From contig CANMIL010000003.1 in assembly GCA_947497895.1 (NCBI GenBank), positions 186,001-250,000 of the forward strand: a stretch of 64,000 bases of DNA. Reading direction: 5' to 3'. The translations under genes were made by a program, and so were the position numbers. Positions 55,742 to 64,000 of this stretch are shown piece by piece. Numbering within the stretch: position 1 is the first letter of the stretch; every line of letters starts with the position of its first letter. This DNA is from an uncultured Tenacibaculum sp. (GTDB lineage Bacteria; Bacteroidota; Bacteroidia; Flavobacteriales; Flavobacteriaceae). A model generated the notes under the pieces. That model was given only the letters and a program-made list of their open reading frames with translations. It was not told the origin of the DNA and searched no databases.

Positions 55742-58700
55742 ATGGAAACCATTGCTGACAAACTGGTTACAGCAAAAGAAATCAAACATAAAATTTTATC
55801 GGAGTTATTTGAAGAGCAGGTGTATAAAAACCCTACGAAAGTAGCTATCCGTTTAAACGATCATAAAATTTCCTATGCTGAACTTAATAATAAAGCAAAT
55901 CAAATTGCTCATTTTATTCAGTACAATTTCTTAAGAGAATATAAACAAAAGGTACCTAAGAGCACCGTTATTGCTGTTTTAGGAAAGAAAGACATCAATA
56001 CCATTGCAAGCATATTAGGAATCTTAAAAACAGGAGCCGCTTATATTGCTATTAGTCCTGACGATCCCGAAGAAAAAATTCAATATTTACTCAAAGATAG
56101 TGAAGCAGCATTTCTTTTACTCACGGATCCAACTAATACTAAAAAGTATCCTTGTTTTACTTTGCAAATAGAACATGAAAACCTTCAAGCATTTGCTAAC
56201 AATTCTCCTAACATAGAAATTGATCAAGATGCATTAGCCCAACTAATTTATACATCAGGTTCAACAGGAGCTCCGAAAGGTGTTATGCTTACTCATCAAA
56301 ACCTAAGTAATCGATTAATCAATCCGAGTTTTGTTACCATTACGGCTGACGATTGTTTTTTACAATTGGCTAATTACGCTTTTGATGCCTCAACTTTGGA
56401 AATTTTCGGAGCCTTACTCAATGGAGCTAGCTTAATTTTAGTAAATAGAAAGCTGCTGTTTGATTTTGAGGCCTTGACAAGTTATATTGAAAAATGTGGA
56501 GTAACTATAGCTTTTTTCACAACATCCTTTTTTAATGCGATAGTCGATCAGCATATAGATTTATTGAAATCGATAAATAAGGTTCTTTTTGGAGGTGAAG
56601 CCGCTTCCCTTTCTCATGTAAAAAAAGCGCTAGCTGTGCTCGGTCCGAATCGATTAATAAACGGATATGGTCCTACTGAATGTACGATATTTACTACTTG
56701 TTATTCCATCAATGAAATATCTCCCGAACAAAAGAGTATTCCTATTGGAATACCTGTAGGAGATAATTCTGTTCACGTTTTAGACAAAGAACTAAATCCC
56801 GTAAAACCCGGAGAATCTGGAGAACTTTGGGTTCAAGGCTTAAGTGTAGCAAAAGGTTACTACAAAAAGCCCGAACTAACAGAAAAGGCTTTTAAAAAAG
56901 GAATTCTTGGAAATAACGAAACTCTCTATAAAACAGGAGATTTAGGAAGAGTAAACAGCAATGGTGTTTTTGAATTTATCGGACGAAATGATAATCAGGT
57001 AAAATTAAGAGGGTATCGAATTGAGTTAGGTGAAATAGAATATCATATCATGCAACATCCAAAAATTAACTTTGCTGTTGCAAAAATCAAAAAAGACCGT
57101 CGAGGTTTAGGCTCTATAGCAGCATGGGTGCTTGCCACTGAGAAAATTGACAAAGAAGAACTCAAAAGATATTTATCAAGCAAAGTATCTGATTATATGT
57201 TGCCAAGGCATATTGTTTTTATTGATGATATTCCTTTAACCTCTAATGGAAAGTTAGACAAGAACAAACTTCCCGATCCTAAAGAACTTAAAGACTCTTC
57301 ATTTCCTAAACCCAATCCAAACGGAAGTAAAGAAGAAAAACTTCTGTACGCACTAAAAGAAGTTTTAGGAAAGCAAAATATTCGTTTTGATGATAACTTC
57401 TTTTCTTTAGGTTTAGATTCTATTTCGGCATTGCATTTTATAACGGAAGCTAAAAAACTCAATCTCTATTTTTCTGCTTCAGACATTTACAATTATCCTA
57501 CGATAAACGAGCTTGCTTTAATTACTAAAGAAACCTTAGCTAGAAAATCAAAAGAATCTTTGAAAGAAATAGGGCTAACTCCTATTCAACAATGGTATTT
57601 TAATTTAGGTTTTTCTGACCCAAGTTACTTTTTGCAATCGCAAACCATTACTGTAAAATCAGTAGATATTGCAAAGTTGAAAAATGCTTTTCTTCAATTG
57701 GTAAATCATCATCCTGCTTTTAAAGTTCAATTTTATAAAAAGAACAATTGCTACGTCCAAAATTACAATAATGTTGTCGATCATTCCTTTTTTAGTATTC
57801 ATAACATCAAAGACGAAAAGGACGAACAAAGTGCTATTCACAAAATAGAAATAGATTTAGAAAAACAAATAAGTCTAACGAACAACGAATTGTATAAGAT
57901 TGCTGTAATCGAAGGGACAACTAATTCTTATGTACTTATCATTCTTCATCATTTAATTGTTGATGGTGTTTCTTGGAGAATCTTATTAGAAGATTTAGTC
58001 CAACTTTATCAAGAAAAAACAGTTTTAAAAACTGATACCAAAGCGCAATGGTATCAACAATTGATCGATTATTCACAAAATAAAAAAACCTTAGAAGCTC
58101 TTCCTTTTTGGAAATCAACTACCAAGGAAATACAAGGATTTAATTTAATAAAAGATCAATTTATTCTTTACCCTAATAACACATACGGTGCGGTAACAGA
58201 TAACCTCTCTTTAGAAAGAACAAACCTACTATCCGAAGAGTGTTTTAAAGTATATAACACAAATATTGAAACCTTATTAATTACAGCATACATAAAAAGT
58301 TTGGCCAAATGGATTGGACAGAATAAAGTTGTGTTTATGTTGGAAAGTCATGGAAGAGAAAAATGCGTTGAAGAAGTAGATGTTTCCAGAACTATTGGTT
58401 GGTTTACTTCAGCATATCCAGTTGTTATTAATTTACCAGACAACAATGATATCTCAAACTATATCATTGCTATTAAAGAACAGTTGAAAAGCATTCCAGA
58501 TAACGGGCTTTCATATGGAGCTTTAAAATATTTACATAGTAATTCTGATGTTAAAAACAGCATCAATGACGCTTGTCCTGAAGCTTGGTTTAATTATTTG
58601 GGACAGTTTGATGAAAATCAACATGAATTGCCAGAAGGATGGAGTTTATTTGACGAAGGAAGTGGTCATGATGTAGTTGGTCCAAAAAATAAGCATTGGA

Positions 58701-61700
58701 GTCCGTTTGAATTGAACTGCTCAATCGTAGAAAAGCAATTTCTCTTTAAAATCACTTTTGATGAAAATCTATTCAGAAAGGAAACAGCAAACAAATTCGC
58801 AAAAGATTTTAAGACCAATCTAATCGAAATCATTGAACACTGTAAATCAAAAACAGAAATTCGTTATACACCTTCTGATTTTGAATTAGGGCATTTAAAC
58901 CAAGGTACCTTCGATACACTTTATCAAAAACTAAATAAACGAGGTAACATAAAAACCTTAATGCCAATTACAGGTTTACAACGAGGAATGTTATTTCACT
59001 ACCTACAAAATAAGGAATCAGATCAATATTATGTTCAGGTAAAAATTACTATTTCTGGAGCTTTGGACACTATTTGTCTAAAAAACAAGCTACAAGAGTT
59101 AGTTAAAGAGAATGAAATATTTAGATCTATTTTTATTTGGAAAAATCTAAAAGAGCCGTTACAATGTACTTATGAATATCATGAAGAGTTAGACGCTATT
59201 GCTTGGAATGAGATTTCATTGACAGAAAAGGATCTAGAAGAAATAGACCAAGAAATTGATCATATTCTTGATATTGATAGAAAAAAAGAGTTTCGTTTAA
59301 ATGAAACACCACCTATTCGATTTTTGTTAGTAAAACAAAACGATGGATTACACACATTAGTGTGGACGCTTCATCATATCCTTATCGATGGTTGGAGTAT
59401 TTACCATATTATCAACGACCTAGTCGCATCTTTTGAAAATGACAAAACTATCAAAGGTTTTCATAGAGAAAAATCACTTCAATTTTATCATTTAAATCGC
59501 TGGTTGAATACTCAAAATCAAGATAATACTTTGGCTTTTTGGAAAGAACAATTAGCTCCTGTTCAAAATAGTACTCCTTTTCCATTTACAAAAACCAAAG
59601 ACCAACCTAGCCCGGATAAACCAATTGAAAATCAAAAGGAACTTCATCTAAGTTTTTCTCCCGATATAACAAGTAGCATTAAAAACTTAGCAAAACAGTA
59701 TCAAGTTACACTGAACTCTCTATTTCAGTTTTCTTGGGCTAAGATGCTTCAACTACTTACCAAAAATGATGTTATCACGTTTGGTGTTACCGTTAGTGGT
59801 AGAAATCATGATTTTCAAGGTATCGATCGAATAGTTGGACCATTAATTAACACCTTACCCGTTGTCACACAATGGTCGCACCAACGTACAATTAAGGAGC
59901 AAGTTCAGATAATTCATAAAACATTTCAACAAATAAATGAATACAGTCATATCGACTTAAATGAGTTGGTAAAAATGACTGAGCTGAAAACGCCTCACCT
60001 ATTCAATCATATCTTGGTTTTCGAAAACCACAAAAAAGTAGGAACCTATCAAAATAGTTCAGGGAACATCCATATTGAAAATGTGGAAGAAATCGAAAAA
60101 ACCAATTATCCAATAACCGTTTTAGGCTCAGAAGAAAACGATTGCTTGCATGTTAAGGTAATTTATGATACCGATTGCTTTGAGAAAAGCATGATTCACA
60201 CAATGTTAAAGACATTAGAGGAAATATTAGAGTATACCATTGATAATTCCACAGCCCTAACGAATCAAATTGAAACAACATCGGCTGTTTTAAATCCAGA
60301 AACTTCAGAGTTAGACAACCTAAGTAGCAATATCTCCAAACAGTCAATCCAAACACTAGAAAATAATTCCAAGCGAATTGCAAAACACGAACAACGAAGT
60401 TTAGTGTATTTAGCTCTTTGGGAAAAGGTATTGGATCAAGAAGGAATTACCTTAAGTGATGACTTTTTCTATCTCGGTGGTCATTCACTAAATGCCTTAG
60501 AAATATCTAATGAATTAAAACAAAAAGGAGAATTAATATCTGTAAATGACATTTATCAATACAGAACCATTGAAAACTTATTATCATCCAAATGCAACCA
60601 AGAAAATACCGAAGATGAAACCGTTTCAGTGGCGAATCAAAACAACGAAAAACTATTTCCTCTCTCTCCGTTGCAGCAACGATTTGTAAAAAGAAAACTT
60701 ATTAATCGTAATCGTTTTAACGTTCCTTTTCTTGCTAAGATTAAATTTAAAACCAGCATTGAATCCATTAACAACATTGTAACGAAACTCGTTGAAAAAC
60801 ACAAATCTCTAAAACTAAGATTTGTTGAGGAAAACAATAACTTTAAACAATATTATGACAATTATCCTAAAGCTAATCTTTGTGATTATTATGATCTTTC
60901 TTCAATTAAAGCTGAGGATCAAGATTCACATATAACCAAAACTTGTGAAGTAATACAAGCCCAGTTTGATCTATTAGAAGGTAAACTATTTAGGGTTATT
61001 GTCTTTGATCATTATATTGATTCAGATTCGAAAGTAGTATTTTTTCTATTTCACCACCTAGTCTTTGACGGTGTATCCTTACAGATTTTTACAAATGATT
61101 TTTTCAAACTCTTAACGCCTGAAAACAGGAATAAACAAACTAAAGAAAATCAAACATTTAATTCTTGCTCATACCAAGATTGGGTATTAACCATTCAAAA
61201 CTATATAACAAACAAGTCCTTTTCAAAAGAATATACCTATTGGAATAACGTTCTGAAATCGGGTGGAGATATTCCTACTGATTTTTATCCTAAGAAAAGA
61301 GCAACACATAAAGAAATGACAGCTCTTGAGTTTGGTCTTATTGAAGACAATCACCTCATGAATGAGTTTGCGAAAACCATTAAAAAGATGAAATTGATGC
61401 CTTCCAACTTCCTCATTTCTGTATTATATAGTGCCTGTAAAGAATATTTTGGAACAACGGATTTGTTGATCGATATTATGAGTCAACAGCGAGAATCATT
61501 CTTTCAACAAATAAACATTCAAAATACAACAGGTTTTTTTGCAGGAGCTTATCCAGTTCGTCTTTCTCTGGATGAAAATATAAAAAAATCAACTGCTTCA
61601 AGGCAGGCCAACGAGGTATGCAAAAGAAACGACTCCAAACATTTTGACGCAAGCATCGGAGCATTTAAATCTCGATTATCGAGTGAAAACGTTATTCAAC

Positions 61701-62098
61701 AAATAAATCAAACAGTTTTAGAAGTTCCAAAAAATGGATTGGATTACTTTATCCTTAAATATTCAAAACCGGAAAACAACACGGAAAAACTTAAATTACC
61801 AGAACGACGTGCTGCCTGTCTGTTTCATTACTTAAAAACAGAGCATATTTTCCCTGAAACCGCTAATTACGAACAATTAAATATTCCTTTTGGTTTTACT
61901 AACTCAAAAGATAATGAGTCCAATTACTTATTAAATCTAACCATAAAAGAAAGTGCTCAACAACTAAGTATTCGATGCTATTATTCAACAATACATTTTA
62001 AAGAAACTACAATTACAGAATTAATGAATGAATTTAAAAGGAAGATGTACCATTTATTAAACTGGAATTATAATAAAATTAACCAACTTACTTATTAA
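55742..62098 (+). CDS. non-ribosomal peptide synthetase 4: A-T-E-C-T-(E-like), second module lacks an A domain
   Basis: 2118 residues. It begins directly with an adenylation domain (TSGSTGAPKG near 170; code DALFLGGIFK, branched-chain-like), as in an initiation module. T1 has LGLDSI near 556, the DS form typical before an epimerase. A true E domain follows (IQQWYF, HHLIVDGVSWRIL near 735, RTIGWFTSAYPV near 886, WFNYLGQFD). Then comes a C domain (HHILIDGWS near 1210, an acceptor for D-residues) and T2 (LGGHSL near 1579), with only a short linker of roughly 60 residues and no A domain between. The last ~500 residues are an E-like domain (HHLVFDGVSL near 1769, GFFAGAYPV, FHYLKTEH) whose later motifs have drifted. 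There is no thioesterase, docking domain or shared tail. It may start the chain, being transcribed last but used first. Confidence 0.9.
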   Translation: METIADKLVTAKEIKHKILSELFEEQVYKNPTKVAIRLNDHKISYAELNNKANQIAHFIQYNFLREYKQKVPKSTVIAVLGKKDINTIASILGILKTGAAYIAISPDDPEEKIQYLLKDSEAAFLLLTDPTNTKKYPCFTLQIEHENLQAFANNSPNIEIDQDALAQLIYTSGSTGAPKGVMLTHQNLSNRLINPSFVTITADDCFLQLANYAFDASTLEIFGALLNGASLILVNRKLLFDFEALTSYIEKCGVTIAFFTTSFFNAIVDQHIDLLKSINKVLFGGEAASLSHVKKALAVLGPNRLINGYGPTECTIFTTCYSINEISPEQKSIPIGIPVGDNSVHVLDKELNPVKPGESGELWVQGLSVAKGYYKKPELTEKAFKKGILGNNETLYKTGDLGRVNSNGVFEFIGRNDNQVKLRGYRIELGEIEYHIMQHPKINFAVAKIKKDRRGLGSIAAWVLATEKIDKEELKRYLSSKVSDYMLPRHIVFIDDIPLTSNGKLDKNKLPDPKELKDSSFPKPNPNGSKEEKLLYALKEVLGKQNIRFDDNFFSLGLDSISALHFITEAKKLNLYFSASDIYNYPTINELALITKETLARKSKESLKEIGLTPIQQWYFNLGFSDPSYFLQSQTITVKSVDIAKLKNAFLQLVNHHPAFKVQFYKKNNCYVQNYNNVVDHSFFSIHNIKDEKDEQSAIHKIEIDLEKQISLTNNELYKIAVIEGTTNSYVLIILHHLIVDGVSWRILLEDLVQLYQEKTVLKTDTKAQWYQQLIDYSQNKKTLEALPFWKSTTKEIQGFNLIKDQFILYPNNTYGAVTDNLSLERTNLLSEECFKVYNTNIETLLITAYIKSLAKWIGQNKVVFMLESHGREKCVEEVDVSRTIGWFTSAYPVVINLPDNNDISNYIIAIKEQLKSIPDNGLSYGALKYLHSNSDVKNSINDACPEAWFNYLGQFDENQHELPEGWSLFDEGSGHDVVGPKNKHWSPFELNCSIVEKQFLFKITFDENLFRKETANKFAKDFKTNLIEIIEHCKSKTEIRYTPSDFELGHLNQGTFDTLYQKLNKRGNIKTLMPITGLQRGMLFHYLQNKESDQYYVQVKITISGALDTICLKNKLQELVKENEIFRSIFIWKNLKEPLQCTYEYHEELDAIAWNEISLTEKDLEEIDQEIDHILDIDRKKEFRLNETPPIRFLLVKQNDGLHTLVWTLHHILIDGWSIYHIINDLVASFENDKTIKGFHREKSLQFYHLNRWLNTQNQDNTLAFWKEQLAPVQNSTPFPFTKTKDQPSPDKPIENQKELHLSFSPDITSSIKNLAKQYQVTLNSLFQFSWAKMLQLLTKNDVITFGVTVSGRNHDFQGIDRIVGPLINTLPVVTQWSHQRTIKEQVQIIHKTFQQINEYSHIDLNELVKMTELKTPHLFNHILVFENHKKVGTYQNSSGNIHIENVEEIEKTNYPITVLGSEENDCLHVKVIYDTDCFEKSMIHTMLKTLEEILEYTIDNSTALTNQIETTSAVLNPETSELDNLSSNISKQSIQTLENNSKRIAKHEQRSLVYLALWEKVLDQEGITLSDDFFYLGGHSLNALEISNELKQKGELISVNDIYQYRTIENLLSSKCNQENTEDETVSVANQNNEKLFPLSPLQQRFVKRKLINRNRFNVPFLAKIKFKTSIESINNIVTKLVEKHKSLKLRFVEENNNFKQYYDNYPKANLCDYYDLSSIKAEDQDSHITKTCEVIQAQFDLLEGKLFRVIVFDHYIDSDSKVVFFLFHHLVFDGVSLQIFTNDFFKLLTPENRNKQTKENQTFNSCSYQDWVLTIQNYITNKSFSKEYTYWNNVLKSGGDIPTDFYPKKRATHKEMTALEFGLIEDNHLMNEFAKTIKKMKLMPSNFLISVLYSACKEYFGTTDLLIDIMSQQRESFFQQINIQNTTGFFAGAYPVRLSLDENIKKSTASRQANEVCKRNDSKHFDASIGAFKSRLSSENVIQQINQTVLEVPKNGLDYFILKYSKPENNTEKLKLPERRAACLFHYLKTEHIFPETANYEQLNIPFGFTNSKDNESNYLLNLTIKESAQQLSIRCYYSTIHFKETTITELMNEFKRKMYHLLNWNYNKINQLTY

Positions 62099-62109
62099 CT
62101 ATTTAAACT

Positions 62110-63000
62110 ATGAAAGTATTTGAATTCTGTCCATTTTTTAATGAAAATAAAGTCGCAGAAATTAAAATAAAAGAAGATTCACATTGGGTAGACACCTTAT
62201 GTATTTTAGAAGCGAACAAAACATTTACAGGTAAAGAAAAACCATTTAATTTTGATACTTCGTTGCTTACTAATAAAGTTCATTATGAAAAGTTCGATGT
62301 TACTGGAAAGTTTCGTGAAATTGAAAAAAACAAAGATTACTACAATCCTGAAACATGTCAAGCTAAGAATTTTGATCATTGGTATTGGAATCTTTTAAGC
62401 AACAACTATGCATTCTATAATGAGTCTGTTCAACGGAATATGTGTACTATCTTAAAAGAAACTATTAGTGATGATGATATTGTTATATTATCAGATTTAG
62501 ATGAGATCATTGATAGTCGATTTGCAGATAGAATCATTGAAGAAACTAAAAAGCATCAAGCTCTTACTGCTAAGCTACATTATACCTCATTCTATCTTAA
62601 TTTATTCCTTGAGTCAAATCATGGAGCACCAAATTGCAGCTACCGTCTTTTTGTAATGACAGGTCGCTATTTCAAATCAATGCCATTTACTTCAGATTTC
62701 CTAAGAAAGAAAGGTATTGCAGAAGCTATGTATGATGTGTTACCATGTTTAGATTTCTTTGCTGGTTTTCACCACTCTTGGGTAGATCACTTAAATAACG
62801 GATTACCAAAATTAAAAGCCTTTGATGCGAATGTAAAAGACAAAACTATTATCACAGAAGAGTATTTACATAAGTGCATCCAAGATAAACGATTACACTA
62901 TTTGGATGCCAATTTGTATATGGATGATAATAAAGATTTTCTCGCTTCTTTAAAAGAAGTAAACACCAACAACCTTTGGCTAACGGAACAAGAGGATTAA
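62110..63000 (+). CDS. GT17-like glycosyltransferase at the end of the NRPS operon
   Basis: The 296 residues resemble glycosyltransferase family 17 (the family of the N-acetylglucosaminyltransferase MGAT3): LEANKTFTGKEKPFNF near 33, DHWYWNLLSNNYAF, the DxD-like metal/sugar-nucleotide motif ILSDLDEIID (127-135) and HHSWVDHL near the end. There is no signal peptide, so it is cytoplasmic. It starts 11 bases after NRPS4, so it is cotranscribed with the synthetases. The simplest reading is that it glycosylates the peptide or a precursor, but glycan synthesis unrelated to the peptide is not excluded. A terminator follows. Confidence 0.78.
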   Translation: MKVFEFCPFFNENKVAEIKIKEDSHWVDTLCILEANKTFTGKEKPFNFDTSLLTNKVHYEKFDVTGKFREIEKNKDYYNPETCQAKNFDHWYWNLLSNNYAFYNESVQRNMCTILKETISDDDIVILSDLDEIIDSRFADRIIEETKKHQALTAKLHYTSFYLNLFLESNHGAPNCSYRLFVMTGRYFKSMPFTSDFLRKKGIAEAMYDVLPCLDFFAGFHHSWVDHLNNGLPKLKAFDANVKDKTIITEEYLHKCIQDKRLHYLDANLYMDDNKDFLASLKEVNTNNLWLTEQED

Positions 63001-63061
63001 CCTTGTGTTTCTAATTGAGATTCCCATAAATCAAAATCTAATTCTCTGAATTAGTGTCAAC

Positions 63062-63112
63062 AACCAGATTTAGCTTTGTTTCAAACAAAAGTCTAAGTCT
63101 GGTTTTATTTTT
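63062..63112 (+). terminator. terminator of the NRPS operon
   Basis: AACCAGATTTAG pairs with CTAAGTCTGGTT (one G-U), the stem continuing inward as CTTTGTTT/AAACAAAAG, followed by TTTTATTTTT. It lies 61 bases after the glycosyltransferase stop. Confidence 0.75.
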
Positions 63113-63144
63113 ATGTAATATTCCTTACTTTTATAAAAAAAGTT

Positions 63145-63417
63145 ATGCTAAAGAAGATTTATGGAAGTGCCGTATTCGGCATTGAAGCCACTACTATTAC
63201 CGTTGAAGTTAATATTGGAAAAGGAATTGGATATCATCTTGTAGGCTTACCTGATAACGCTGTTAGAGAAAGTTCTTATCGCATTTCAGCAGCTCTCAAT
63301 AATATCGGTTATAAACTCCCTGGCAAGAAAATTACTATCAATATGGCTCCCGCCGACATTCGCAAAGAAGGTGCGTCTTATGATGTTACTTTAGCTGTCA
63401 ATTACAAAAGTAAATGA
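63145..63417 (+). pseudogene. truncated comM/yifB (Mg-chelatase-like ATPase), N-terminal 90 residues only
   Basis: The frame begins with the canonical YifB/ComM N-terminus (YGSAVFGIEA, GIGYHLVGLPDNAVRESSYR, NMAPADIRKEGASYDVTLAV) and then switches to NYKSK and a stop at about residue 86-90. Full-length proteins of this family have about 510 residues, with an AAA+ ATPase and Walker motifs; none is seen in the following 580 bases. ComM acts in branch migration during natural transformation. The truncation at the edge of the NRPS operon suggests a past insertion or deletion. A functional copy may exist elsewhere. Confidence 0.85.
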
Positions 63418-63809
63418 TAATCTACATGAGTTATTAATAAAAAACAAAAGAAGATGATAAAAACTCAATGATATATTGAACCATTAATTATATCTTAATT
63501 TTGGTAAATTAATTTCTTCTTTATTGACCTTTAAGGTAGATATGGAGTATTTATGTCATAGATATTGGCTTTAATCCAAAAATGGGAGAAAAACCACACC
63601 ACCCCTTATTAAGTATTGATTACCACACTTACCCCCTTAACATATATTCTTTTTTAAGTAATTTTGATTCTCGAATATTGCAAAACCATAACCATTGAAT
63701 CAAGAAGAATTACAAAAGTTAAAATAAAACCAAATGTGAAAAATCAATACATTTGGACATCCTTTAAGTTTTGGCAGAAAAAATATTTTAATTTTTAAAC
63801 TATTTAATT
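63418..63809. other. ~390-base non-coding gap right of the comM fragment
   Basis: AT-rich. No remainder of comM, no transposase and no clear repeat is seen. It presumably holds the promoter of the secreted-protein gene starting at 63810. Confidence 0.35.
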
Positions 63810-64000
63810 ATGAAATTTTTTTTGTTTATCTTTTTATTTGGGTCGTTTATGTGTTTTTCACAAGATCAAGCTACTAACTACGGCAACATATCTTTAGATG
63901 GTTGGCTGTTGGTGAATAACCAAGGGACTTCTGATGGTCTTAGTAATGGTGTACATTTTGGAACATCGTATGCTTGGGACACTGGTGAAAGAATTACAAG
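63810..64000 (+). CDS. N-terminus of an unrecognised secreted protein, cut by the window end
   Basis: The frame starts MKFFLFIFLFGSFMCFSQ, a clear signal peptide with the FSQ-type end common in Flavobacteriia. It continues open for 63 residues to the window edge (NYGNISLDGWLLVNNQGTSD..., rich in Gly, Asn and Thr). The mature part looks like a beta-rich extracellular or adhesin-like protein but matches no family I can name. Confidence 0.6.
   Translation, partial: MKFFLFIFLFGSFMCFSQDQATNYGNISLDGWLLVNNQGTSDGLSNGVHFGTSYAWDTGERIT

Noticed and set aside
32068..62098. Recurring near-identical DNA stretches as a repeat array or CRISPR
   Set aside because: They are conserved A, T and C domain motifs spaced by about 3 kb within coding frames, with no short regular spacers.

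Overview
The window looks like chromosomal DNA of a marine-type Flavobacteriaceae bacterium (Kordia, Tenacibaculum and Aquimarina are plausible neighbours; the genus is a guess). The reasons are low G+C, AT-rich rho-independent hairpins, weak or absent Shine-Dalgarno sites, Bacteroidota-type -7 boxes (TAnnTTTG) in front of pdhB, ppa and pabB, and typical flavobacterial proteins (DUF5686 outer-membrane protein, CNT transporter with a periplasmic N-terminal domain, BFN/UVR protein).

Layout. Bases 1-25,100 are mostly housekeeping: a DinB-DHFR fusion and thyA (folate/dTMP), two orphan six-cysteine leader peptides (2.5-3.3 kb), a nucleoside transporter, a bifunctional-nuclease-family protein, etfBA, a polytopic membrane protein, pdhB, a DUF5686 protein, soluble and membrane pyrophosphatases, an operon of an atypical NRAMP-fold transporter with 5-oxoprolinase pxpABC, then pabB, an alpha/beta hydrolase, tilS and a DsbD-type thiol reductase.

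Bases 25,100-31,300 (minus strand) hold a compact secreted-peptide system. It comprises a C39-like/VKOR/thioredoxin membrane protein, two paralogous four-cysteine GG-leader peptides, a C39 peptidase-ABC exporter, an HlyD adaptor and a third four-cysteine GG-leader peptide. Two of the three peptide genes are below 60 codons. All three carry the same small inverted repeat 38-46 nt before the start codon. I read this as export, GG cleavage and disulfide formation of bacteriocin-like peptides. The two six-cysteine peptides at 2.5-3.3 kb have related leaders and may use the same exporter.

Bases 32,068-63,000 (plus strand) are a five-gene, about 31 kb non-ribosomal peptide operon, divergent from the peptide system. 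NRPS1 is C-A-T-C-A-T. NRPS2 is docking-C-A-T-C-A-T. NRPS3 is docking-C-A-T-C-A-T-C-A-T-TE. NRPS4 is A-T-E-C-T-(E-like) with no adenylation domain for its second carrier. A GT17-like glycosyltransferase follows. Eight A domains face nine T domains. Hand-read specificity codes suggest Lys, Leu, Orn and Ile/Val among the residues, i.e. a cationic and possibly glycosylated cyclic or lipo-peptide. The TubC-type docking domains and the near-identical C-terminal tails of NRPS1 and NRPS2 suggest how the chain is handed on, and leave its order ambiguous. A truncated comM/yifB gene lies just right of the operon and may mark an island boundary. The window ends in the start of an unrecognised secreted protein.

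No tRNA, rRNA, CRISPR array or insertion sequence was recognised. No phosphopantetheinyl transferase, MbtH protein or dedicated NRPS regulator or exporter was seen.
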